NCBI GenBank assembly: GCA_900767875.1
Contig: CAAGAT010000026.1
Span: 1 to 34,277 of the forward strand
DNA from: an uncultured Sutterella sp.
GTDB lineage: Bacteria > Pseudomonadota > Gammaproteobacteria > Burkholderiales > Burkholderiaceae_F
Length of the DNA: 34,277 bases
Direction: 5' to 3'
Shown: one piece after another, positions 8,342 through 16,408 of the stretch
Layout of the letters: every line of letters begins with the position of its first letter
Numbering within the stretch: the first letter of the stretch is position 1
The notes under the pieces: generated by a model
Told to the model about the DNA's origin: nothing
The model's input: the letters and a program-made list of their open reading frames with translations, nothing else
Databases searched by the model: none
Program-made: the position numbers and the translations under genes

Positions 8342-8455
8342 GAACGTTTTTCCTGTCTGAGTTTTTTGATTTTGATCGGTGTTCCGAAGCGGTTCGATCA
8401 AGGCGGGAAAGTCTCCCCGAACCTCGCCTTTGACCGCGTTTCGAACAGCTTTCTG

Positions 8456-8461
8456 AGTTTA
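8456..8461 (-). promoter_or_regulatory. Possible extended -10 element for hflK
   Basis: On the minus strand the sequence reads TGCTAAACT, a TGn-extended -10 (TAAACT). No good -35 is present at the usual distance. It lies about 115 bases upstream of the hflK start in the only sizeable gap of the hfq-hflX-hflK-hflC run. Confidence 0.25.
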
Positions 8462-8559
8462 GCATCCGCGCTCTTTGCCCTGTCCGCAAAACGCCCGCTT
8501 TAACCGACTGTTACCAAAGGCAAAGTCAGCGCCGGCGCGGCGCAGCGGCAGGCGGGCTT

Positions 8560-9777
8560 TCAGAGCAGCGACTCCAAATCCTTAAGGGCGTCTTCGTCGC
8601 TTTGCACCTTGCGCTCGGGCTCTTCCCAGAACTCGAGCTCGCGCGGCAGGCTTTGCTTTTGCTTGCGCACGATTTCACTCGTCTCGCACAGCACGGCGCG
8701 CAGCAAATCAAGGCCGGCGCCCGTGACGGCGCTGATCGTCACCGAGCGCACCGTCCCGTCGGGATTGCGCTGCACGGCGGGCTCGAGCCCCGAAATGTCG
8801 CACTTGTTGTAGACGACGATTTGGCGGATCTCGTCGGCGCCGATCTGACCAAGCACCGGGGCGACCGAGGTCATCTGCTCCTCGCGCACGGGCGAAGAGG
8901 AATCGACGACATGCAACAGGATGTCGGCGTGCACCGTCTCGTCCAAGGTCGACTTGAAGGCCTCGACGAGCTGATGCGGCAGGCCGCGGATAAAGCCCAC
9001 GGTGTCCGAGAGCACCACGGTCTGCTCGTCGCTCACCCAGCAGCGCCGGGCGGTCGTATCGAGCGTGGCAAAGAGCTGATCGGCCGCGTAGGCCTTCTCG
9101 CGCACCAGACGATTAAAGAGCGTCGACTTGCCCGCGTTGGTATAGCCCACGAGACTGACGGTGGGTAGCTCGCCGGTCAGGCGCGAACGGCGTTGCGTGT
9201 CGCGCTGTCGCGAGAGCTTTTTGAGCTGCTCGCGCAGCATCTTGACGCGCGCGGCGATCATGCGGCGGTCCAGCTCGATCTGCTTTTCGCCCGGTCCGCC
9301 CGTCTTACCCAAACCGCCGCGTTGGCGCTCCAAGTGCGTCCAGCCGCGCACCAGGCGCGTGGACAGGTGCTCGAGACGCGCAAGCTCAACCTGCAGGCGG
9401 CCTTCCTTACTTTTGGCGCGGCGCCGGAAGATTTCGAGAATGAGCTCGGTGCGGTCGAGCACCGGCAGTTCGGTGACGTTGGCGATGTTGCGCTGCTGCG
9501 CGGCCGACAAGGCGGCGTCAAAGACGATGCAGTCGGCCCGTGCCCCCTTGGCCAGGGCCTTGATTTCCTCAACCTTGCCGCTGCCCAGATAGGTGGCCGG
9601 ATCGGGTTTGTCGCGCCGGGCCTGGATGAGCCCGACGGGCTCCATGGCGTCGGACTTGACGAGCTCGGTGAGCTCCTCGCCCGCATCGAAGAAACGTTCG
9701 CGGCCGACGGCCACGGTCACAAGAAACGCGCGGGTGGCTTCCGCCTCCCGCGCGCTGTCGAATTGAAACTTAGTCAA
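8560..9777 (-). CDS. hflX: GTPase HflX, ribosome rescue/splitting factor
   Basis: HflX (405 residues) is a GTPase that binds the 50S subunit and splits stalled or heat-damaged 70S ribosomes. The N-terminal HflX domain contains ATYLGSGKVEEIKALAKG and a helical linker with RLVRGWTHLERQRGGLGKTG. The G domain has the P loop GYTNAGKSTLFN, the DTVGF switch II motif and NKCD (G4). The start is TTG: the sequence is TGATTTG, so the initiation codon comes one base after the hfq stop codon and translation is probably coupled to hfq. No better in-frame ATG or GTG lies near the conserved N-terminus. The order hfq-hflX-hflK-hflC is widely conserved. Confidence 0.95.
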   Translation of the reverse strand: MTKFQFDSAREAEATRAFLVTVAVGRERFFDAGEELTELVKSDAMEPVGLIQARRDKPDPATYLGSGKVEEIKALAKGARADCIVFDAALSAAQQRNIANVTELPVLDRTELILEIFRRRAKSKEGRLQVELARLEHLSTRLVRGWTHLERQRGGLGKTGGPGEKQIELDRRMIAARVKMLREQLKKLSRQRDTQRRSRLTGELPTVSLVGYTNAGKSTLFNRLVREKAYAADQLFATLDTTARRCWVSDEQTVVLSDTVGFIRGLPHQLVEAFKSTLDETVHADILLHVVDSSSPVREEQMTSVAPVLGQIGADEIRQIVVYNKCDISGLEPAVQRNPDGTVRSVTISAVTGAGLDLLRAVLCETSEIVRKQKQSLPRELEFWEEPERKVQSDEDALKDLESLL

Positions 9778-9778
9778 A

Positions 9779-10078
9779 TCAGTTTTCGGCGTCCGGGGTC
9801 TGCTCGGCGTCTTCGCCGCCCGCGGTGCTGTTGTAGTAGTTGTTGCTCATGTTGATGAAGTTCGTCACGTTCACGGAACGCGTCGGAACCACCGTGCTGA
9901 TCGCATGCTTGTACACCATCTGCGTGACGGTGTTGCGCAGCAGAACCACGTACTGATCGAACGACTCAATCTGCCCCTGAAGCTTGATGCCGTTGACGAG
10001 ATAAATCGACACGGGAATGCGGTCGCGGCGAAGAGTGTTCAGAAACGGATCCTGAAGAAGCTGTCCTTTGCTTGCCAT
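9779..10078 (-). CDS. hfq: RNA chaperone Hfq
   Basis: Hfq forms a hexameric ring that pairs small RNAs with mRNAs. The 99-residue protein starts MASKGQLLQDPFLNTLRR, with Gln8 and the Sm1 motif (VNGIKLQGQIESFDQYVVLL) and the Sm2 motif YKHAISTVVP, all near-identical to known Hfq. A C-terminal tail of about 30 residues is acidic and disordered (GGEDAEQTPDAEN). Tyr25-type and His57-type RNA-binding residues are retained. The ATG is supported by GGAG seven bases upstream; an upstream extension in the same frame has no such support. A terminator at 10225-10262 isolates it from der, so it must have its own promoter in the leader, and it is translationally coupled to hflX. Confidence 0.98.
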   Translation of the reverse strand: MASKGQLLQDPFLNTLRRDRIPVSIYLVNGIKLQGQIESFDQYVVLLRNTVTQMVYKHAISTVVPTRSVNVTNFINMSNNYYNSTAGGEDAEQTPDAEN

Positions 10079-10146
10079 TTTTGTACTCCGGCACATCGCC
10101 CGAAGGTGCGCATCGGCAAAATGCGGCGCCCGGCGGCGTGCGTAAA

Positions 10147-10165
10147 TTGTTGTTGTTTTGTTGTT
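10147..10165 (-). promoter_or_regulatory. AAC-rich tract in the hfq leader, possible Hfq distal-face site
   Basis: The minus strand reads AACAACAAAACAACAACAA, ending 69 bases before the hfq ATG. Hfq's distal face binds repeated A-R-N triplets, and AAC fits that rule. Hfq represses its own translation in E. coli by binding its leader, so this tract could serve autoregulation if it is inside the transcript. Site and role are inferred. Confidence 0.4.
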
Positions 10166-10224
10166 ATCAGCATGCAACCGCGGCCCGATGGCGCACGGCT
10201 GAATGGACTGCCACAAACTGAAAT

Positions 10225-10262
10225 GAAGAAAAATCGGGCTCTCCGAGAAAAAGCAAGAGCCC
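10225..10262 (-). terminator. Intrinsic terminator upstream of hfq
   Basis: A 7-bp stem (AGAGCCC/GGGCTCT at 10256-10262 and 10236-10242, 13-base loop) is followed on the minus strand by GATTTTTCTTC. This is the best T-tract terminator in the housekeeping block. It ends transcripts coming from der and makes hfq start a new unit. Confidence 0.75.
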
Positions 10263-10342
10263 TCTCAAACATATGCTAACGCAGATTCAATCGCGCAACG
10301 CCCGCAAATAAGGCAATTTGTGCGCAAATTGTTGCTGACAAA

Positions 10343-10373
10343 CCCTCGGTTTTTCTGCGCTTAAAACCGAAGG
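10343..10373 (-). terminator. Hairpin directly downstream of der
   Basis: An 11-bp stem with one G-U pair (10343-10353 with 10363-10373, 9-base loop) begins nine bases after the der stop codon. On the minus strand it is followed by only three T residues (TTTG), so it may be a weak terminator or a 3'-end stabilising structure in front of the stronger terminator at 10225-10262. Confidence 0.5.
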
Positions 10374-10381
10374 CGAAACCG

Positions 10382-11731
10382 TTACTTTTTCTTTTCCTCT
10401 TCGGCGTACGGGTTGCGGCTGGTCTTAAATTCCACCCGCAGCGGCGTACCCGCGAGGTTGAAGGCGTCTCGAAACACCCCTTCGAGGTAGCGCTTGTAGC
10501 TGTCGCTGACGGCCTCAAGGCTGTTGCCGTGAATGACGATCACGGGAGGGTTCATGCCGCCCTGGTGCGCGTAGCGCAGCTTGGGACGGGTGCGGCCCGC
10601 ACGCGGGGGCTGCTGCTGCTCAACCGCGGCCATCATGACGCGGGTGAGCTTGGGCGTCGAGAGCTTGGCAAAACTCGCCGCATGCGCATCCTTGACGGCG
10701 CGCATCAGGTGGTTGAGCCCGTTTTTCTTGAGAGCCGAAATGTGAATGAAACGTGCCCAGCGCAGGAAGTGGAACTTGCGTTCGATATCCAGATCCACCA
10801 TCGAGCGCTTGTAGGTGTCCACCCCGTCCCACTTGTTGACGGCCACCACGAGGGCGCGGCCCGCCTCGAGGGCGTAGCCGGCGATCTGCGCGTCGGAGGC
10901 GGCGATGCCTTCGGTGGCGTCGAGCACGAGAATGCACACGTTGCAGTCTTCGATGGCCTGCAGCGTCTTGACGACCGAGAACTTCTCGACCGCTTCAAAC
11001 ACGCGGCCTTTGCGGCGAAGACCGGCCGTGTCGATGAGGCGGAACGGCACGCCGTCGGCCTCAAAGTCGACCTTGATCGCGTCGCGCGTCGTGCCCGGCA
11101 TGTCGTAGGCGATGAGGCGCTCTTCGCCCAACAGGGCATTGGCCAGCGTGGACTTACCCACGTTGGGGCGCCCGGCCAGGCACACCTTGATGCGCTTGGG
11201 CGCGTCGGGATTTTCCTCTTCCTGTTCCTCTTCGGGCTCGACGGGCATTTCGCCCAGGACCTTATCCATCATCGCCGAGACACCGTGGCCGTGCGTGGCC
11301 GAAATGCGGATCGGATCGCCCAGGCCGAGCTCGTAGAACTCGGCGGCGTGCTCGCTGGCCAGGCCCTCGCACTTGTTGACGGCCAGGTACACGGGCCGCT
11401 CGCAGGTGCGCAGGCGCTGCATGATGCGCATGTCGTGGGGCGTCAGGCCCGAGCGGGCGTCGGTGACGAAGATCACCGCATCGGCTTCGGCGATGGCCGC
11501 CTCGGCCTGATCGGCCATTTCGCGCACGATGCCTTCGGACTTGACCGGTTCAAAGCCGCCCGTGTCGATCACGATGTACGGACGCGGGCCGACCCGGCCC
11601 TGGCCGTACTGGCGGTCGCGCGTCAGACCCGGGAAGTCCGCGACGATGGCGTCGCGGCTTCGGGTGAGGCGGTTAAACAGTGTCGATTTGCCGACATTCG
11701 GGCGTCCGACGAGAGCAACGACAGGAAGCAT
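10382..11731 (-). CDS. der: GTPase Der (EngA), ribosome assembly
   Basis: Der is a tandem GTPase needed for 50S subunit maturation. The 449-residue protein has two G domains: the first with P loop GRPNVGKSTLFNRLT (9-23), DTGGF and NKCEG, the second with GRPNVGKSTLANALLG near residue 190, DTAGL and NKWDG. An acidic linker (EEEQEEENPD) joins them. The C-terminal KH-like domain contains PPVIVIHGNSLEAVSDSYKRYLE, which contacts rRNA. It follows bamB by 16 bases and has only a weak ribosome site, so coupling to bamB is likely. Both terminator-like structures that end this unit lie just downstream. Confidence 0.98.
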   Translation of the reverse strand: MLPVVALVGRPNVGKSTLFNRLTRSRDAIVADFPGLTRDRQYGQGRVGPRPYIVIDTGGFEPVKSEGIVREMADQAEAAIAEADAVIFVTDARSGLTPHDMRIMQRLRTCERPVYLAVNKCEGLASEHAAEFYELGLGDPIRISATHGHGVSAMMDKVLGEMPVEPEEEQEEENPDAPKRIKVCLAGRPNVGKSTLANALLGEERLIAYDMPGTTRDAIKVDFEADGVPFRLIDTAGLRRKGRVFEAVEKFSVVKTLQAIEDCNVCILVLDATEGIAASDAQIAGYALEAGRALVVAVNKWDGVDTYKRSMVDLDIERKFHFLRWARFIHISALKKNGLNHLMRAVKDAHAASFAKLSTPKLTRVMMAAVEQQQPPRAGRTRPKLRYAHQGGMNPPVIVIHGNSLEAVSDSYKRYLEGVFRDAFNLAGTPLRVEFKTSRNPYAEEEKKK

Positions 11732-11747
11732 GGGAAAGCTCTATTGG

Positions 11748-12875
11748 TTACTTGGAGACGGTGATGTAGGACACCTGACCGTCTTCGGTTTGAAAGAGGG
11801 CACCGTTGCCCATCGAAATGGGCGGCACGCGCACGGCGCCGTCCACATCGGTGCGGCCCACGAATTTGCCCGTCTTGGGATCCATGAAATGCACCACGCC
11901 GTCGTAATCACCCACGGCGATGACATCGTTCACAACGGCGACGGCCGAGGGGCTGCGCCACAAAAGGTCGGCATTTTGCCAGACAAGTTCGCCCGTTGCA
12001 TAGTCGTAGGCGTTGATTTCCCCGCGGGAGGTGGTCACGTACACGCGACCGCCGTCGGTCACCGGGCCGCTGACGGCGTCAACGGCGGCGCGCCAGATCG
12101 GGCGGCCGTTCTGGGCGCTGATGCACAAAATGCCGCCCTGGAAGGCCGCGGCGCACATCATGTTCTGATCGACGAGGGGCGTGCCCACGACGTCGCACAG
12201 ACGTTCGACTTCGGTGATGCCTTTGGGCTGGGCCACGACGATGTCAAAGACAACCTTGCCCTGACCGTCGAGGGCGAGCAAGCGGCCGTTGGACTGGCCC
12301 ACGAGCACGCCGGCGGGCGAAAAGCGCATTTGGCTGGCGGCTCGGACCGTTAGAGACGGCACCTGCGACTGGTAGCGCCAGCGCAGCTCGCCCGTGCCCG
12401 CGTCAAAGGCGGTGATGCGGGTGTCGGCCGTGCGAACGATCACATAGCCGGAGCCCACGAGCGGCGGCACGCTCATTTCGGACGAAAGACGCGCGCTCCA
12501 GAGCTTTTTGCCGTCCGGATCGAACACCTCGACTTCGCCCTTGACGGTGCCCACGGCGACGAATTCGCCGTCGCTGCCCACACCGGCGGAAATGTCGGCA
12601 TCGGCCTCGACTTCCCAAACCTTGTCGCCGGTCTTGGGATCGATCTTGGTGACGGTGTCGCCGCCGGCGGTATACACGCCCGTGGCCGTGACGGCCGGGG
12701 TCACAAGACCGGTGACGCTCTCGCCGACGGACTCGGACCAGACGCGGTCGCTTTGCACGAGCTCGTCGATGTCGTTGAGTTCGGCGGGCTCATGCGAGGT
12801 GGAGCTGCAGCCGGCCAGGCCCAGCGCACAAACGGCGGCCGCCGCGAGAGCGGCGCGCTTGAATTTGGTGTTCAC
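11748..12875 (-). CDS. bamB: Outer-membrane assembly lipoprotein BamB
   Basis: BamB is the beta-propeller lipoprotein of the BAM complex that inserts beta-barrel proteins into the outer membrane. The 375-residue precursor has a lipoprotein signal with lipobox LGLAGC, acylated Cys22, followed by SSTS. PQQ-like blade repeats are visible, for example TAGGDTVTKIDPKTGDKVWE, AFDAGTGELRWRYQ and AYDYATGELVWQN. Length and start agree with the family. Initiation is at GTG, with GGGAGAG six bases upstream. A run of nine G residues lies 29-37 bases upstream of the start on this strand. It stands between the yfgM-like gene and der, the usual order. Confidence 0.95.
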   Translation of the reverse strand: MNTKFKRAALAAAAVCALGLAGCSSTSHEPAELNDIDELVQSDRVWSESVGESVTGLVTPAVTATGVYTAGGDTVTKIDPKTGDKVWEVEADADISAGVGSDGEFVAVGTVKGEVEVFDPDGKKLWSARLSSEMSVPPLVGSGYVIVRTADTRITAFDAGTGELRWRYQSQVPSLTVRAASQMRFSPAGVLVGQSNGRLLALDGQGKVVFDIVVAQPKGITEVERLCDVVGTPLVDQNMMCAAAFQGGILCISAQNGRPIWRAAVDAVSGPVTDGGRVYVTTSRGEINAYDYATGELVWQNADLLWRSPSAVAVVNDVIAVGDYDGVVHFMDPKTGKFVGRTDVDGAVRVPPISMGNGALFQTEDGQVSYITVSK

Positions 12876-12903
12876 AAAATCTCTCCCTATTTGCCGGACG
12901 CCG

Positions 12904-12912
12904 CCCCCCCCC
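12904..12912. repeat. Homopolymeric C9/G9 tract upstream of bamB
   Basis: Nine C residues on the plus strand (G9 on the coding strand of bamB) lie in the 79-base gap between the yfgM-like gene and bamB, 29 bases before the GTG start and outside the ribosome site. Such tracts are prone to slipped-strand length change. Confidence 0.8.
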
Positions 12913-12954
12913 GATGCCGGAGAGATGCGTCCCGAATTCGTTGTCGACGGTCCC

Positions 12955-13596
12955 TTAGGACTTTTTCTGCGGCAGCGCCTGAATCTTCAGGCTCAGCAGC
13001 GCCAGTAGCTCGCCCGAGTCGGCGTTGCGCTCGGCGGCCTTCTGCCAGCAGCCGCGCGCCCCTTCAACGTCGCCCATGGCCAGCAACACGTCGCCGCGAC
13101 GATCCAGAACGATCGGCAGTTCGGCCTGCGCCGGATCCACGGCATCGATGGCCGCCTTGGCCTTGGCCGTATCCTTGGCGTCAAGTTCCACGCCGGCCAG
13201 TCGCACGCGCGCCACGGTGGCGTATTCCGGATGGCCGCCCTGTTCAATCACCCAGGTCAGCGCCGCACGGGCCGCATCGAGGTTGCCCGCCTTGTGTTCG
13301 ACGTTGGCCTTCATGAGCGCGGCCAGAGACGCGAACACGTGGTTGGAGTATTCCTTCATCAGGCCTTCGGACAGGGAACGCACGTTCTTGTCGTCGTTTT
13401 GCACGTAGGCGTTTTGGAGCGCCACATAGGCCACGGTCGCCTTGCCGCCCTGATAGCGCTTGTACCAGTTCCAGCCGTTCCAGCCGGCAAAGGCCAGGCA
13501 GAGGGCCGTGATGATCGTGAGCGTCAGGTTGCCCCACTTATCCCACCAGGCCTTCAGTTGCGCCAGGGACTCTTGTTCTTCCAAATCGTATGCCAT
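12955..13596 (-). CDS. YfgM-like tetratricopeptide membrane protein
   Basis: The 213-residue protein has a cytoplasmic N-terminus (MAYDLEEQESLAQLKAWWDKW), one membrane helix (about residues 23-40, LTLTIITALCLAFAGWNGW) and a periplasmic TPR-like part (about 55-200). This is the layout of YfgM/TPR_21 proteins, which work with the SecYEG translocon-associated chaperone PpiD in envelope protein folding. Location directly upstream of bamB and downstream of hisS is the standard one. The last residues are QALPQKKS. The ATG lacks a strong ribosome site, so the start could be coupled or slightly different, but the N-terminal motif argues for it. Confidence 0.9.
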   Translation of the reverse strand: MAYDLEEQESLAQLKAWWDKWGNLTLTIITALCLAFAGWNGWNWYKRYQGGKATVAYVALQNAYVQNDDKNVRSLSEGLMKEYSNHVFASLAALMKANVEHKAGNLDAARAALTWVIEQGGHPEYATVARVRLAGVELDAKDTAKAKAAIDAVDPAQAELPIVLDRRGDVLLAMGDVEGARGCWQKAAERNADSGELLALLSLKIQALPQKKS

Positions 13597-13670
13597 AGGT
13601 ACGCTTGCTCGTTGTCGTCGGCGCGCGAAAGCTCAAAAGCCGTTGCGCGCCCGTTGCTGATTATCCGTCC

Positions 13671-13699
13671 GCACCGCCCTTTTTAAGGCCGGGCGGCGC
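13671..13699 (-). terminator. GC hairpin between hisS and the yfgM-like gene
   Basis: A 9-bp stem with one G-U pair (13671-13679 with 13691-13699) lies 36 bases after the hisS stop codon. There is no T run after it on the minus strand, so it is more likely an attenuator or mRNA stabiliser than a full terminator. The minus strand also carries TAAAAT just upstream of it, a possible -10 for a yfgM-bamB-der unit. Confidence 0.35.
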
Positions 13700-13735
13700 A
13701 GGTCCATTATTTGATTTTAACGGTTCGCCGAGCGC

Positions 13736-15022
13736 TTATTGCGCGGCGTTGCCGAACACGTCCTCGAGCGTTTCGATGGCCATGGTCATCTGCTCGGAGA
13801 ACTGCTGATTGCCCTCGCCGTCGCGCAGGCGCTTGACGGCCACCTGGCCGGCGTTGACCTCGGCTTCTCCGCAGATCACCGCCCACTGCGCCAGGGACTG
13901 GTCGGCGCGCTTCATGGCGGCCTTGAGAGTGGCGCTGCCCGCGTGCACGATGACGCGGTGGCCGGCGTCGCGCAGCTTTTCGCCGATCTGACGGGCCGTC
14001 ATTTCCGTGTAGCCGCCCTGGTGCGCGATGTAGATTTCGCACGAGGCGGCGGGCTTATCGTGCCCCGCGGCGCGGATGAGCTCGATCACGCGCTCGGCGC
14101 CGATGGCAAAGCCCGCGGCCGGCGTGGCGCGGCCGCCGAGAATTTCAATGAGCGGATCGTAACGGCCGCCGCCGCAGATCGTGCCCTGGCTGCCGAGCTG
14201 ATCGGTCACCCATTCGAACACGGTGTGGTTGTAGTAATCCAGGCCGCGCACCAGACGCGAATTGATCGTGTAGTCGATACCGAGGGCCTGCACGCCCGCT
14301 TCCAAAACACCGAGGAAGCGGCGCGAATCCTCGCCAAGGAAGTCCAAAAGACGCGGGGCGCCTTCGACCATGGCTTGCATCTCGGGGTTCTTGGTGTCGA
14401 GAATGCGCAACGGGTTGGTCGTCAGACGGCGGCGGCTGTCTTCGTCGAGCACGTCGTAGTGATCGTTGAAGTAGGCCACGAGAGCCTCACGGTGACGGGC
14501 GCGCTCGTCGGCCGCCCCAAGGCTGTTGAGCTGCAGGTGAGCCGTGATGCCGAGCTTTTTCCACAGGCGCGCCGTCAGAGCAAGCAGTTCGATGTCCGTG
14601 TCGGGGCCGTCAAAGCCGAGGGCTTCGCAGCCGAACTGGAAGAACTGACGGTAGCGGCCGCGCTGCGGGCGCTCGTGGCGGAACATCGGACCGAAGTACC
14701 ACAGACGCTGCGGGGCGTTGTAGGTGATGTTGTGTTCGATCGCGCAGCGGCACACGGCGCTCGTGCCTTCGGGGCGCAGCGTGAGCTGTTCGCCGTTCAT
14801 CGAATCGGTGAACGAATACATTTCCTTTTCGACGATGTCGGTGGCTTCGCCCACACCGCGGGCAAACAGGCCCGTCGCCTCGAGAATGGGCGTGCGGATC
14901 TGCCGGTAGCCGTAGGAGGCGGCCACCGAACGGGCCGTGTCCTCAAACTTCTCCCAGACGGCCGCTTCGTCGGGCAGCATGTCATTCATGCCCTTGATGC
15001 CCGTCATCTTGATTTTTGCCAT
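13736..15022 (-). CDS. hisS: Histidyl-tRNA synthetase
   Basis: HisS charges tRNA-His with histidine in the cytoplasm. The 428-residue class II enzyme has the N-terminal GIKGMNDMLPDEAAVWE motif, motif 2 (FRHERPQRGRYRQFFQFGCE), the histidine-binding RGLDYYNHTVFE and motif 3 (AAGFAIGAERVIE). The C-terminal anticodon-binding domain (about 335-428) includes YIAHQGGYTEM and the final AMETLEDVFG region. I used the ATG of MAKIKMTGIKG; an internal ATG five codons later is an alternative. Its paralogue hisZ lies about 8 kb downstream in the same block. It is 61 bases downstream of ispG. Confidence 0.98.
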   Translation of the reverse strand: MAKIKMTGIKGMNDMLPDEAAVWEKFEDTARSVAASYGYRQIRTPILEATGLFARGVGEATDIVEKEMYSFTDSMNGEQLTLRPEGTSAVCRCAIEHNITYNAPQRLWYFGPMFRHERPQRGRYRQFFQFGCEALGFDGPDTDIELLALTARLWKKLGITAHLQLNSLGAADERARHREALVAYFNDHYDVLDEDSRRRLTTNPLRILDTKNPEMQAMVEGAPRLLDFLGEDSRRFLGVLEAGVQALGIDYTINSRLVRGLDYYNHTVFEWVTDQLGSQGTICGGGRYDPLIEILGGRATPAAGFAIGAERVIELIRAAGHDKPAASCEIYIAHQGGYTEMTARQIGEKLRDAGHRVIVHAGSATLKAAMKRADQSLAQWAVICGEAEVNAGQVAVKRLRDGEGNQQFSEQMTMAIETLEDVFGNAAQ

Positions 15023-15083
15023 GGCTCTTTTAGTCCTTGTTCTTTTTTCAATTCGGTTGTGTGTGTTGCCTTAAGGGGGTGTC

Positions 15084-16373
15084 TTAGGCGGCCTTGACGG
15101 CCCAGTGTTCGGCCACATAGGCGTCGATCATCGCCTTAAATTCGCGCATGATCGCCTCGCCCTCGCCCTTGAGGGCCGCCTTTTTGACGCCGTCGCAGAA
15201 AACGGGCGCCACGGGCGATTCGCCCCGTCCGGGCAGGCTGATGCCGATGTTGGCGTTGCCGCTCTCGCCCGGGCCGTTGACGACGCACCCCATCACGGCC
15301 ACCGTCATGGCTTCAAAGCCCGGGGCCGTGCGGCGCCAATACGGCGTTCTTTCGCGCAGATAGTCCTGCGTCTGCGCGGCCAGCTTCTGAAAGAGGTCGC
15401 TGGAGGTGCGCCCGCAGCCCGGGCACGAGACCACGAGCGGCGAGAAATGTCGCAACCCCATGCTCTGCAGCAGCTCCTGGGCCACGTACACCTCTTCTTC
15501 GCGGGCCTTGCCCGGCCCCGGCGTGATCGAGATGCGGATCGTATCGCCGATGCCCTCGGAAAGCAGCACGCCGAGCGCGGCGGCGCTCGCCACCACGCCC
15601 TTGGTGCCGCCGCCCGCCTCGGTAAGGCCCAGATGCAGCGCCCAGGGCGCCAGGCCCGAGAGTTCCCGGCACACGGCCACCAGATCCTGCACGTCGCTCA
15701 CCTTGGTCGACAACACGATCCGATCGGCGCTCAGGCTCAGATCGACGGCCTTAAGCGCACTGCGGTGCGCGCTTTGCATGATCGCCTCAAGCGTGACGGC
15801 GCGGCCAGAGCGCGGCTGGGGCCGGCGGCGGTTTTCGTCCATGAGCTGCGCGAGCAGCTCTTTATCCAGGGACCCCCCGTTGACGCCGATGCGCACGGCC
15901 TTGCCGTTGTCGGCGGCGATGCGCACCATCGTGGCGAAGTTGTCGTCGTGCTTGGCGCCCTTACCGACGTTACCCGGGTTGATGCGGTACTTGGACAGGG
16001 CCTTGGCACAGGCCGGGTATTCGGTCAGCAGTTTGTGGCCGTTGAAGTGAAAGTCCCCCACGAGCGGCACGAAGTAACCGTCGCCGTCGAGCCGCTCACG
16101 GATGGCGGGCACGGCCTGCGCGGCCTGCGGCGTGTTGACCGTCAGACGCACGAGCTCGCTGCCCGCGTCGGCCAAGGCCTTGACCTGCGCCACAGTGGCT
16201 TGCACGTCTTCGGTGGCCGTGTTGGTCATCGACTGCACGACCACGGGGGCTCCCCCGCCGACCGTGACCGTCATCGGTCCGTTTTCGATTTTGACCGCAT
16301 GCGAGCGGCGACGCGGCTTCCAGACCGCCTCCTCGGCTTTGTCCGGGTACACGGCGATCGTTTTGGAGGACAT
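15084..16373 (-). CDS. ispG: 4-hydroxy-3-methylbut-2-enyl diphosphate synthase
   Basis: IspG (GcpE) performs the penultimate step of the MEP pathway, converting MEcPP to HMBPP with a [4Fe-4S] cluster. The 429-residue protein has the TIM-barrel part with PVVVQSMTNTATEDVQ, VPLVGDFHFNG, YRINPGNVGKG and LHLGLTEAGGGTKG. The cluster ligands are visible in SCPGCGRTSSDLF and GCVVNGPGESGNANIG. I chose the ATG at 16373 (MSSKTIAVYP), with AAGGA nine bases upstream; a TTG two codons earlier (16379) sits too close to that site. Upstream, rlmN ends only 35 bases away, where other Betaproteobacteria usually carry pilW and rodZ. Confidence 0.97.
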   Translation of the reverse strand: MSSKTIAVYPDKAEEAVWKPRRRSHAVKIENGPMTVTVGGGAPVVVQSMTNTATEDVQATVAQVKALADAGSELVRLTVNTPQAAQAVPAIRERLDGDGYFVPLVGDFHFNGHKLLTEYPACAKALSKYRINPGNVGKGAKHDDNFATMVRIAADNGKAVRIGVNGGSLDKELLAQLMDENRRRPQPRSGRAVTLEAIMQSAHRSALKAVDLSLSADRIVLSTKVSDVQDLVAVCRELSGLAPWALHLGLTEAGGGTKGVVASAAALGVLLSEGIGDTIRISITPGPGKAREEEVYVAQELLQSMGLRHFSPLVVSCPGCGRTSSDLFQKLAAQTQDYLRERTPYWRRTAPGFEAMTVAVMGCVVNGPGESGNANIGISLPGRGESPVAPVFCDGVKKAALKGEGEAIMREFKAMIDAYVAEHWAVKAA

Positions 16374-16408
16374 TTTCAAAAATCCTTTCGGTTGAAAACC
16401 ACGTGGGA

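Larger units (their letters stand above)
10079..10381. other. Intergenic region between der and hfq
   Basis: These 303 bases contain no gene. From the der side they hold an 11-bp hairpin (10343-10373), an intrinsic terminator (10225-10262), then about 145 bases that must carry the hfq promoter and leader. A TTGCAT hexamer on the minus strand near 10170-10177 is a possible -35, but I see no clean -10. The leader also contains the AAC-rich tract at 10147-10165. Confidence 0.6.
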
